DNA of 15,952 bases, taken from NCBI GenBank assembly GCA_012841485.1, contig DUUU01000133.1, positions 1 to 15,952 on the forward strand. The letters are read 5' to 3'. Below, one piece after another: positions 7,691 through 14,857 of the stretch; within the stretch, counting starts at the first letter, position 1; each line of letters begins with the position of its first letter. Below the pieces are notes generated by a model. The model made no database searches. It worked only from the letters and a program-made list of their open reading frames with translations, and was not told the DNA's origin. The position numbers and the translations under genes are program-made. The stretch comes from Armatimonadota bacterium. GTDB taxonomy: Bacteria; Armatimonadota; JAAZEB01.

Positions 7691-7718
7691 GTCGGACGGC
7701 GGAGTGCTGCCGTCCGGC
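7691..7718 (-). terminator. Hairpin after the prepilin-like gene
   Basis: An 8-bp perfect stem (7693-7700 and 7709-7716) extends by a wobble pair and a G-C pair to 7691/7718, with an 8-nt loop. It lies 87 nt after the prepilin-like stop codon. There is no T-tract. It may act with the hairpin at 7605-7639. Confidence 0.4.
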
Positions 7719-7804
7719 GAAACAACGATTCTATGCGCCGTTTCGAGGGGTGCCGGCTGCCTGGATCCGATGCGAGCCGGTGCGCCCCTCTTCACTCGGG
7801 TCCG

Positions 7805-8593
7805 CTAGTGAGATCCGGTGAGCGGCGTGTGATAGAGGATCTTATCTGCTTCCGCCGAGCCATGCTGCAAGCGCTCTGCGTGGCCATCCAGGAAGACGAT
7901 GTTGAAGCCTCGCGTATGGCGGACCGTCGGCGGGTTGTTCTGCCAACTCGCATCCGTGCCGTTGAAGTAGCCGTCGTCCGTGCTATCGAAAATCACGTCC
8001 TGGCCGCCGGAATCGGAAACGTTGCCCTCCTCGACGAAGAGGAAGACCGTGGCGGGATCCTTCACGCGCGCCAGTTTGACGCCGCGATACAGGATACCCT
8101 GACTCCCAATGGTGCCCTCACCTACCTGCTGGTTGCACAGCCGCCAGTTGATGGCATAGCTCAACCCGGACTGCAGGCCAAGCTCGTCATCTGGGCAGAC
8201 ATAGATCGCCTCTTTCTGCCCGACATAGTCCCAAATCGCGCCCCACTTCGGTACGAACTTTCGCCCGAGAATATCCACCGAGGCGTCCGGCTCGTAGTAC
8301 ATCCAACCGCCACTTCCCGAGGCCTTCTTGTACCCCAGGGGGCCATCGAACGCGCTAGGCAAGCGGTCGCCATAGTCGCGCGCATACATGGTCACGCCCT
8401 GGGCAAGCTGGCGCATGTTACTCAAGCAGTTGGAGCTCCGCGCCATGGCCCTTGCCTTGCCAAACACCGGCAGTAGAATCGCGGCGAGGATCGCGATTAT
8501 CGCGATCACTGTCAAAAGCTCGATCAGCGTGAAACCGGTACGTCCCCTTGGCGCTTGCCGCGCCGCCCCTCTGCAGACAAGTAGTGATCTCAT
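7805..8593 (-). CDS. Type II/IV prepilin-like protein with H-X9-DG ending (DUF1559-like)
   Basis: The 262-residue secreted protein begins with a basic leader (1-20) and the class III signal [18 protein letters not shown], to be cut after G20 by a prepilin peptidase, with the conserved Glu at position +5 (E25). A long hydrophobic helix and the stretch [19 protein letters not shown] follow, as in the DUF1559 pseudopilin-like proteins that are multicopy in Planctomycetota and Armatimonadota. Near the C-terminus the H-X9-DG motif is complete (RH, nine residues, DGHAE). AGAGGAG (8601-8607) lies 7 nt before ATG 8593 and 4 nt before an adjacent ATG at 8596; 8593 is preferred. The cargo or surface role is unknown. 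It is 168 nt downstream of the large secreted protein gene, whose product may share its extracellular location. Confidence 0.92.
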   Translation of the reverse strand: MRSLLVCRGAARQAPRGRTGFTLIELLTVIAIIAILAAILLPVFGKARAMARSSNCLSNMRQLAQGVTMYARDYGDRLPSAFDGPLGYKKASGSGGWMYYEPDASVDILGRKFVPKWGAIWDYVGQKEAIYVCPDDELGLQSGLSYAINWRLCNQQVGEGTIGSQGILYRGVKLARVKDPATVFLFVEEGNVSDSGGQDVIFDSTDDGYFNGTDASWQNNPPTVRHTRGFNIVFLDGHAERLQHGSAEADKILYHTPLTGSH

Positions 8594-8761
8594 CATAGCA
8601 CTCCTCTGGTGGTGCCTGTTGCCAGCGGCGGTCACTGGAACCCGCTTGCTCTCCACACTGTCCTTTTGGACTCCTACCCCTCGCCAAAAGTTTCGCGGCT
8701 CTGCACCCGGCTCACTGCGCCTCCCTCACCTCTGCCGTCGGCGCCCTGCCCCACGCGCCGC

Positions 8762-11700
8762 TTACGGATAGAGCTTCGTCAGCCGAACGCGCACCTGGTA
8801 GGCATGGGCCTTGCCCGCATCGGCATCAAAGGCGATCCGGTTTGGGCCCGGTTTCAGCCTGGGCAGCGCCCCCTTCAGCTTCACCTCTTCCCGGAGCGAG
8901 CCATCGGCAGCGTAGACGCGACAGGTTCGGCCCGCGGCCTCCAGGCGCTCGCCGGGCGAGAGCGTCACCGGGAAGAGAACCCGCTTCCCCCCCACCGAGA
9001 GCCAGGGACGGCGCAGCCCGGATGGGTCGCGCAGCCCCCGGATATCATCGATGTAGCAGGTGACCCGCTTGCCGGCCGGGAGGTTATTGTAGTACAGGAT
9101 CAGGTACTCTATCTTCGAGAGATCCAGCCCGGCGCCGGCCAGGGGAAACTGCACACACTTCCATCCGGTGAAATCGATCACCGTCTTCATATCGAAGTGG
9201 GCGCCAGACGTGTCGCGCAATTGGACGTAAAAGACCTCGCCCGCGCCATCGCCGTGGATCAGGAACCCGATATCGGTACACCGCGAAAGGTCGATGGGTT
9301 TCGCGAAGCGCCTCCCGCGCGCCGACCACCCGCCCTGCATGGGACTCAGGGCCATGTAGCGCGCGCTATGCTTTCCCTCCTTCACCACATCCTTCGAGAG
9401 CTCCAGCTGGTGCGTCACGCCCGGCGGAGCGGAGACCCCCTTCAGAGAGCCGCTCACCACGTACTGCAGGTAGCGGTTGTCAGGCGTTTCCGCGAACGCA
9501 TCCAGCGTCTCGAAGCTCTCCAGGGAGAGGGCATCCTCCGCGCGATAGAGGGACTCGGGCGGAGCGAGGGCATCCACGGTGACCTCCGTCTCCAGATGCG
9601 CCGGCCCCGGATGGGCACGGCTGATCACCTCCCAAGCCGGAGGCGCCGCGCCGGAGGCGCGCAACGTCACCGGCGCCTCTTCCTCCCGGTTCAGGTAGCG
9701 CCACGCCACCTTTTCCGGTGGGTTCGCCCCGCGCAGCAGCTCGCCCTCGGTGATGGTCCACACATACGCCCTGGGGTTCACGCCCTCGGTTGGCTCGCAC
9801 ATGAAGCGCACTTCGTTCTCGCCTGCTTTGAGGATCGGCGCTTCTCCCACGGGCGTCACCTCGCGGATCAACTCGCCGGACGGTGCGTACAGCCTGCACT
9901 CCGTAGGCGAGAGGTACTCCAATGCCTGCCCGCTCTCGATCTCCACCGGGAAGGTGAGCGTCTTACCGTTCACGCTCACCGCGGGGTTGCGCAGCTTCGC
10001 CTTCACGACCGGCACAGCCCGGACCGGCGACAGGTAGGTCGTCACGCTCCCATTGGCCGGAACGTTGTTGACGTAGAGCGAGAGCGTCTCGATGCTGGAT
10101 GGGCGCACCGATTCGCGATAGATGGAGTAGATCCCGCCGTAGGGCCAGGCGTAATCCGCGTGCCGCGCTCCTTCAGGCTCGATCAACTCGAAGTAGCGCC
10201 AGCCGGTGAAGTTCACATCGATATAGTGGTCGGCGATGGCGTGCGAGAGGTGCAACGGGCTGGTGAGCTGCAGGTTGAGCACCTCGCCTTTTCCATCTCC
10301 GTGAACCCACACGCCGAGGCCTTGATGCGCGGAGAGATCGAGCGGCGGCCCGAAGGTGCGCGTCGCGCACCCCCAGGTGCGGGTGGCGGTGGGCAACGCG
10401 CTAGACGCCGTCAGGCACCCGCTGATTCCGCCGGCCTTCACATGCGCCCTGGAGGGTTGGAGCATCAGGGTGATCCCGTTCTGCGTTCGGGGGCGCTCGA
10501 ACTCGTCCGGCGCGCCAAAACTCGCGAGCGTTGGATTGCCGGGAGCGTCATATGGCCCGGCGGAGAGCAGCCCCTGGATCCGCAGCTTCAGCGGCTGCTC
10601 CGCAAAGCGGTTGCTCACCTTCCAGACGTTGCTCCATCCATCCAGGCCCTGCACCTTGTGCCGTTCGTACTGCGCCGGTACGAAGCACCACTCGCCGTCC
10701 GGGGCCTGGACCAGGCGATACTCATCGCCCGGCACGCGCAGCTTCTCCTTCACCGCCTCGTTGAAGTAGCCGGCATGGCGCAACGCCTCGTAGCGGCGAA
10801 CTATGGCCGAGAGCCGGGGCAGCACCCCCGCTTTGCGGATGCTCGTCGGATCCACACCCATGATCGAGAAGCCGGTATCATGGCCCAGCGCCTTGGCGCA
10901 GAGGTACTCAATGTCATCCGGATAGGTGGGGTCGCCGCTGGCGCCCGACCACGTCTTGAACGCCCACCACCCGAGGTGACCCGGGAGGAACATGCGCTGG
11001 TAGGCCTCGTTCGCGGCCACATGGATATCGATGAACTTCTTGTGACTGCGCGTTGGGTGATCCCACGCGCCGCCACGAGAGCGCACGTACCAGAGGTGGT
11101 GATGGAAGGTGCTCATCTCCATAATGGCCGGGCGCTTCAACCGCTTCCAGATCTCCCAGGTGAACTTCGCCTCGTAGTGCCATGCCCACTCGCGCCCGGC
11201 GACGGCGTCGCCCCCATCGAGGGCATCGAGATAGATCATGTCGAACCCGGCATCGTTGTAGGTCTGGGCGGTACGCGCGGCCACTTCCTCAAAGAGCGGC
11301 GAGTCGCCATCCGGAACGAAGAGCCCGAAGCACTCGCGCAGGTGGTGTACCTTCGCACCCTTCGCATGCGCCGACACACGCGTGCCAAAGGCACCTCGCT
11401 TGCACCCGATGAACTGGAAGGGCGCCTCCTTGGAGACGCCGGTGTAGGTGATCAGCTCGTCATCAATCTGCAGAGTCACGCTGTTGCGCACGAAGAAGCC
11501 GGTCGTCGCCGACATCTTCTCAGTGCTCTCGACCACGGGAACGGTCGTGGCATCGGCGGAGAGTTCCGTGGCGAGGGTGAAGGTGGCATCCTTGCCCAGA
11601 TCCGGGTGGGGGACGGGAGTGACCCACGGGCAACGCTTGTCGATGAACATGGCATAGGTGTGCAGCCCGGCCTTGATCCCCGCGGCGTGCAGCCGGTCGA

Positions 11701-12559
11701 TCACCGCCTTCAGGCTGGCGATGCCGCGTGGGTAGGTCTTTGGATTGGGCTCGCAGTCGCCGAACCGGAAGGAACGGCCGCCGTGGAAGTCGATCTGAGT
11801 GCTCCCAAGGGTTTTCGCCAAGCGGATCCAGTCATCCACCGTCTCCTCGGAGAGGTCGCCGAAGTTGAAGAGGTAGGAGCCCCTGTTATCCGGGCTGTCG
11901 AGGGCCCAGAGCCCGCCGATGGGCGATTTGGGAAGCTCGGGCGCGGCGCGCACCACATCCTGGAGCGCCGCCCGAAGCTGCGCCGGGGGCGCCGCGACCA
12001 GGGCGACGGCGGCCCCGGCGAGCCCGGTGCGTGGATAGCAGAAGGCGCGCAGCCGGCTGGAACGCCGGGGCAGGTCGGGCACGCGCGTCTTCAAGTTCAA
12101 CGCCAGCGCGCATGCCGCAAACGGCTCTTCCAGCTCCCCCTTCAGCGACAGGGGGATATCGGCAAAGAGAAGCCACTCGATCCCGTCGCCCTCTACGGAG
12201 ACGACCTCGATGGTGATCGCCTGCTTCGCGGCGTTCACCTTCAGCACGGCGGTCACGCCGGCGTCACCGAAATCGAGGGTGAGCCGGCCGGCGTTCCAGG
12301 ATGCGGCACGCGCGGGATACTCCCGGCCCGTCTTGCGCACGCGCGCGCAGGCTGCAGCGCCGCTCGCGCGGTAGTCCACGCCGGTCGCCCGGTCGATGAA
12401 GCTCAGGTTGCTCGCGTCGCTGCCGACCGCATAGCGCAGGTGCTTGCTCTCGATCACCATCGCCGTCTCCACCGACGGGGCCGCCAGGGCCGGCAGCCCG
12501 CCGCCAAGGAGAACCGCCAGCCCGAAGAGAGCCGCGGCCACACGCTTCATCCGGTGCAT
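8762..12559 (-). CDS. Large secreted glycoside-hydrolase-like multidomain protein
   Basis: The 1265-residue protein starts with a signal peptide (1-27, cut after ALAA). Residues 30-205 look like an all-beta domain. Residues 212-600 look like a TIM-barrel glycosidase fold: GGLWALDSPDNRG, AGIKAGLHTY (293-302), GFDMIYLDALDG (438-449, with D445/D448 as candidate catalytic acids) and MEMSTFHHHLW (480-490). An ~80-residue beta insert (about 324-405, containing IDDELITYTG) interrupts the barrel. Two similar modules follow, each a CIA30/carbohydrate-binding-like domain (GVWVHGDGKGEVLNLQL at 749-765; GFLIHGDGAGEVFYVQL at 1098-1114) plus a beta domain. It probably acts on polysaccharide outside the inner membrane; the substrate is unknown and I cannot assign a GH family. 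ATG 12559 is chosen for the signal peptide and a nearby GGGGGGAG; the longer open frame upstream is non-coding in character. Confidence 0.8.
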   Translation of the reverse strand: MHRMKRVAAALFGLAVLLGGGLPALAAPSVETAMVIESKHLRYAVGSDASNLSFIDRATGVDYRASGAAACARVRKTGREYPARAASWNAGRLTLDFGDAGVTAVLKVNAAKQAITIEVVSVEGDGIEWLLFADIPLSLKGELEEPFAACALALNLKTRVPDLPRRSSRLRAFCYPRTGLAGAAVALVAAPPAQLRAALQDVVRAAPELPKSPIGGLWALDSPDNRGSYLFNFGDLSEETVDDWIRLAKTLGSTQIDFHGGRSFRFGDCEPNPKTYPRGIASLKAVIDRLHAAGIKAGLHTYAMFIDKRCPWVTPVPHPDLGKDATFTLATELSADATTVPVVESTEKMSATTGFFVRNSVTLQIDDELITYTGVSKEAPFQFIGCKRGAFGTRVSAHAKGAKVHHLRECFGLFVPDGDSPLFEEVAARTAQTYNDAGFDMIYLDALDGGDAVAGREWAWHYEAKFTWEIWKRLKRPAIMEMSTFHHHLWYVRSRGGAWDHPTRSHKKFIDIHVAANEAYQRMFLPGHLGWWAFKTWSGASGDPTYPDDIEYLCAKALGHDTGFSIMGVDPTSIRKAGVLPRLSAIVRRYEALRHAGYFNEAVKEKLRVPGDEYRLVQAPDGEWCFVPAQYERHKVQGLDGWSNVWKVSNRFAEQPLKLRIQGLLSAGPYDAPGNPTLASFGAPDEFERPRTQNGITLMLQPSRAHVKAGGISGCLTASSALPTATRTWGCATRTFGPPLDLSAHQGLGVWVHGDGKGEVLNLQLTSPLHLSHAIADHYIDVNFTGWRYFELIEPEGARHADYAWPYGGIYSIYRESVRPSSIETLSLYVNNVPANGSVTTYLSPVRAVPVVKAKLRNPAVSVNGKTLTFPVEIESGQALEYLSPTECRLYAPSGELIREVTPVGEAPILKAGENEVRFMCEPTEGVNPRAYVWTITEGELLRGANPPEKVAWRYLNREEEAPVTLRASGAAPPAWEVISRAHPGPAHLETEVTVDALAPPESLYRAEDALSLESFETLDAFAETPDNRYLQYVVSGSLKGVSAPPGVTHQLELSKDVVKEGKHSARYMALSPMQGGWSARGRRFAKPIDLSRCTDIGFLIHGDGAGEVFYVQLRDTSGAHFDMKTVIDFTGWKCVQFPLAGAGLDLSKIEYLILYYNNLPAGKRVTCYIDDIRGLRDPSGLRRPWLSVGGKRVLFPVTLSPGERLEAAGRTCRVYAADGSLREEVKLKGALPRLKPGPNRIAFDADAGKAHAYQVRVRLTKLYP

Positions 12560-12577
12560 CTCGCTCCCCCCTTCATA

Positions 12578-12601
12578 CCGCGCCTTACCCGAGAGGCGCG
12601 G
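12578..12601 (-). other. Hairpin in the leader of the large secreted-protein gene
   Basis: A perfect 8-bp stem (12578-12585 and 12594-12601, 8-nt loop) lies 19 nt upstream of the start codon. It could fold in the mRNA leader and affect ribosome access, or belong to a terminator region for the upstream phosphatase-like gene. Confidence 0.35.
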
Positions 12602-12616
12602 AGCCTTGCTCCGGCC

Positions 12617-12633
12617 ACTCGCGATGCGCGAGT
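12617..12633 (-). other. Second hairpin in the same leader
   Basis: A perfect 7-bp stem ACTCGCG/CGCGAGT (12617-12623 and 12627-12633) with a 3-nt loop follows the hairpin at 12578-12601. It may be part of a terminator or of leader structure. No T-tract is present. No clear promoter was seen in 12560-12786. Confidence 0.35.
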
Positions 12634-12786
12634 CGTCGCTGCTGCTTCCGGTGGCATCCCGGCTGCTCATCGGCCCGGCGGCAGCGAGCGAGGGCTTCGG
12701 GTTGAAGAGGGGTAGCCCCCGCATGAACCAGGGCGCCCTTTTGTGGGTTCCCTGGAGGCCAACCCGGCGCGAGCTTTGCCCGGCGA

Positions 12787-13587
12787 CTAGACCACCCGGG
12801 CGCCGACGCTCCACGTGCAGGGCACCAGGCAATCCTCATCGCTGTCGGTGCCGTGGGACCCGCCGGTCACCTTGCCATCGGGGCCGAGAACATCGTGCTG
12901 GCCATGGTCGGCCAGGAGGATCACCCCATACTGGAGCGCCGTGAGGCCTTCCACGAGGCGGCACAGGCGGGCGTCGGTGTCGCGCAGCATCGGGGCTACG
13001 GCGGGCGACGACGGCCCATACTTGTGGAAGGTGTCGTCCACGCGCCCCAGTTGGGCGATCAGGAAGGCCGGTTGCTGCTCGCCGGCGATGCGCAGGATGA
13101 GGTCGGCCACATCGTCATCCGTGCCCTTGCCCGCGTTACCAGCGATATCGGCGTGCCGGGCCAGGAGCAGCGAGCCGGTATAGTTGTCCAGGCCGATGCC
13201 GGCGCTCTTGCTGCCCGCGCACCGCACCACGTCAAAGAGCGTCTCGCAAGCGAAGGGCAACTCGCGGCTGCGCACGCCATGCCCCTCCAGATCGGTGCCA
13301 GTCACCATCGCGGCAAAGTTTACCGGGGTGATGGAGGGCATCACGGATCGCAGGAGAATGCTTCGCCGCGCGTGGAGCGAGCGGAGGAACGGCATCTCTT
13401 GCTTCCACAGGCTCCAGGCGAACTCGCCCAGCGCGTCCGGCGCCAAAACAGCCACGCGGGGCACCCCAGCCAGGTCCTGAGCCATTTCGGCAATCGGCTT
13501 CCCCTTTGCCTGCGCGGGCGCCGGAAGCCCCAAGATCGCGCTCACCGTTGGCGCCACGTCCATCATCGAGTACTGCTTGCGTTCCAT
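12787..13587 (-). CDS. Alkaline phosphatase superfamily metalloenzyme with rearranged N-terminus
   Basis: The 266-residue, apparently cytoplasmic protein has the metal-site order of the nucleotide pyrophosphatase/phosphodiesterase branch: D51 (LAPDALG), candidate nucleophile T87 with N90 (SITPVNFAAMVTG), D184 and H188 (GRVDDTFHKYG), D227 and H228 (ADHGQ) and H245 (GSHGTD). It should hydrolyse a phosphoester or phosphodiester using two metal ions; the substrate is unknown. Residues 8-34 (MMDVAPTVSAILGLPAP...GKPIAEM) look like the segment that normally closes this fold at the C-terminus, whereas the protein stops soon after LVPCTWS. No signal peptide is seen. GGGGAG (13596-13601) lies 8 nt before ATG 13587. 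It lies 129 nt downstream of the CPBP gene. Confidence 0.88.
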   Translation of the reverse strand: MERKQYSMMDVAPTVSAILGLPAPAQAKGKPIAEMAQDLAGVPRVAVLAPDALGEFAWSLWKQEMPFLRSLHARRSILLRSVMPSITPVNFAAMVTGTDLEGHGVRSRELPFACETLFDVVRCAGSKSAGIGLDNYTGSLLLARHADIAGNAGKGTDDDVADLILRIAGEQQPAFLIAQLGRVDDTFHKYGPSSPAVAPMLRDTDARLCRLVEGLTALQYGVILLADHGQHDVLGPDGKVTGGSHGTDSDEDCLVPCTWSVGARVV

Positions 13588-13716
13588 CGGCCATTCTCCC
13601 CTTCACGCCGGGCGATTCGTGCTCTGGCACGCGACAATCTGGCACAGGGTTTCGCCGCCGCGCGCGCGATCCCCTCTTCCAGATCGAGGGCACCGAAGTC
13701 CGTCCGCGACGCCCAA

Positions 13717-14382
13717 TCACAACCCAAGCAGGAGGCTGAGCCGGCCGCCCCAGGCCAGAACGAGGAAGTCAAAGGAGGCGGCGCAGGCCGCGTGCAAGGC
13801 GAAGGTGGGGAGGAAGGTGCGCGTGCGCAGGGCTACGATCCCGAGGACATAGCCCGTGAGGAACGAGGCGAAAAACTCCGGCATCGGCTTTCCCCAGTGC
13901 ATGACGCCGAAGACAATCGCCTGGAAGTGTAGCGACCCCTTGCCGAGTGCTGGACGGAGGCCGAAGAGGAGGAACCCGCGGAAGAAGAACTCCCACGAGA
14001 ACATGTAGAACCCGTTGTAGGCCACTTCCCAGAAGAGCAGCTCCTGCCTGCTATAGCGGGCCATGTCGTTGACCGGGTAGTAGGACTGAAACGCGGGCCA
14101 GCGCGCGGCAATCGCCAAGCCAATCAGCGTGGGCACGTAGAGGAGCACGAAAAGGCGCAGCGCCGCTCTCCAATCACCCGGGCCCACGGCATACTCCTCT
14201 GGCTGGTCGCGGAACACCGCCAGGATCAGGAGCAGCGGCACGAAGAAGAGGAGCACATAGTTGTAGACCAGGTATCGGTCGTAGGTCCCAGGCACCCCGG
14301 AACGCAGGAAGGGGAGGATGACCGCGGCGTAGAGGAGGATGACAACCGCCTTGAGGATGCTGGCGCGGGTAGCGTTCTTCAT
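13717..14382 (-). CDS. CPBP-family intramembrane protease-like protein
   Basis: The 221-residue protein has several hydrophobic helices (about 10-26, 38-57, 76-93, 114-142, 152-163, 168-186, 190-210). The CPBP (Abi/CAAX protease-related) motifs are present: WEFFFRG (130-136, with E131 and R135, in place of EExxxR), FGVMH (158-162) and a third-motif histidine H197 in FALHAACAASFD. Bacterial members are putative intramembrane glutamyl proteases, some linked to bacteriocin immunity or protein processing; the target here is unknown. ATG 14382 is 10 nt after the photolyase N-half stop codon, so the three genes are probably one operon. The Shine-Dalgarno site is poor: GAGGAG is too far upstream, so coupling to the preceding gene is likely. 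Confidence 0.88.
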   Translation of the reverse strand: MKNATRASILKAVVILLYAAVILPFLRSGVPGTYDRYLVYNYVLLFFVPLLLILAVFRDQPEEYAVGPGDWRAALRLFVLLYVPTLIGLAIAARWPAFQSYYPVNDMARYSRQELLFWEVAYNGFYMFSWEFFFRGFLLFGLRPALGKGSLHFQAIVFGVMHWGKPMPEFFASFLTGYVLGIVALRTRTFLPTFALHAACAASFDFLVLAWGGRLSLLLGL

Positions 14383-14392
14383 GGGATGGATC

Positions 14393-14857
14393 TCAGCTCT
14401 CCTCGGCCTCGTCCGACGCGGCCCCGGCCTCCGGCAGCAGCTGGGGATACGCGCGCTCCCATAGTTCGAGGAAGCGGCGGGGCGGCCGGCCCGACCATTT
14501 CACCAGGGTCTCCGGGGCGTACTCTACGACCACAAGCGTGTGCCGGAGCTGCTCGGTCCAGAGACGGTACGCGGGCGACGGTGAGCGCGTGACGTGGATC
14601 TCCTCGGCGCCATATTTGCGACAGAAGTCGATCATCTCGCGCACCAGGTTCCCGCGGCGGATCTCGCACGGCGCGCTCCGCCCGGCGAACGTCTCTACCA
14701 GTGACTCGTAGATGAAGAAGAGGCGCTTGAAGGAGGTGGGGTGCGTCCGCAGGCGCTCCTCGTCATAGATATAGACGGCAGGCGCCTCGGTCAGAGCCTT
14801 CAACGCGGGATCGATCGGCCCGAGCGAGTCTTCGAGCAGCCACACGACCTGCTTCAC
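14393..14857 (-). CDS. Photolyase/cryptochrome N-terminal alpha/beta domain as a separate protein
   Basis: The 154-residue protein resembles the N-terminal Rossmann-like domain of DNA photolyases: VVWLLEDSLGPIDPAL (4-19) corresponds to the VxWFRxDLRxxDNPAL start, AVYIYDEERL (27-36) to the second strand, then EIRRGN (65-70) and a GAEEIHVTR strand (83-91). The usual RRDLR residues are replaced. This domain normally binds an antenna chromophore. The start is GTG 14857, overlapping the preceding FAD-domain gene's TGA by 4 nt (GTGA), with AAGGA about 8 nt upstream. The open frame extending further upstream is a shadow of the FAD gene. Together the two genes would rebuild one photolyase-type enzyme, with the normally C-terminal half encoded first. 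Confidence 0.82.
   Translation of the reverse strand: MKQVVWLLEDSLGPIDPALKALTEAPAVYIYDEERLRTHPTSFKRLFFIYESLVETFAGRSAPCEIRRGNLVREMIDFCRKYGAEEIHVTRSPSPAYRLWTEQLRHTLVVVEYAPETLVKWSGRPPRRFLELWERAYPQLLPEAGAASDEAEES

Larger units (their letters stand above)
7122..7804. other. Long non-coding gap between the prepilin-like and STAS genes
   Basis: These 683 nt lie between two minus-strand genes. The end near 7804 carries two strong hairpins, listed separately. The STAS promoter should be in the rest. A possible -10, TAGAAT on the minus strand (7449-7454), has no good -35 at 16-19 nt. Open frames crossing the gap are Arg/Pro-rich with no domain-like pattern, so I call none of them genes. A small RNA is possible but not shown. 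Confidence 0.5.

Noticed and set aside
7000..7725. A 241-residue minus-strand open frame across the gap between the STAS and prepilin-like genes
   Set aside because: It is Arg/Pro-rich with no domain pattern, overlaps the STAS gene in another frame, and runs through the 14-bp hairpin.
8609..12715. A 1368-residue open frame on the plus strand opposite the large secreted-protein gene
   Set aside because: It mirrors the minus-strand gene codon by codon in GC-rich DNA. Its translation is His/Arg/Gly-rich without domain motifs, while the minus strand has a signal peptide and recognisable folds.
12560..12832. N-terminal extension of the large secreted protein to 1356 residues
   Set aside because: It would overlap the phosphatase-like gene and bury the signal peptide 91 residues inside the chain.
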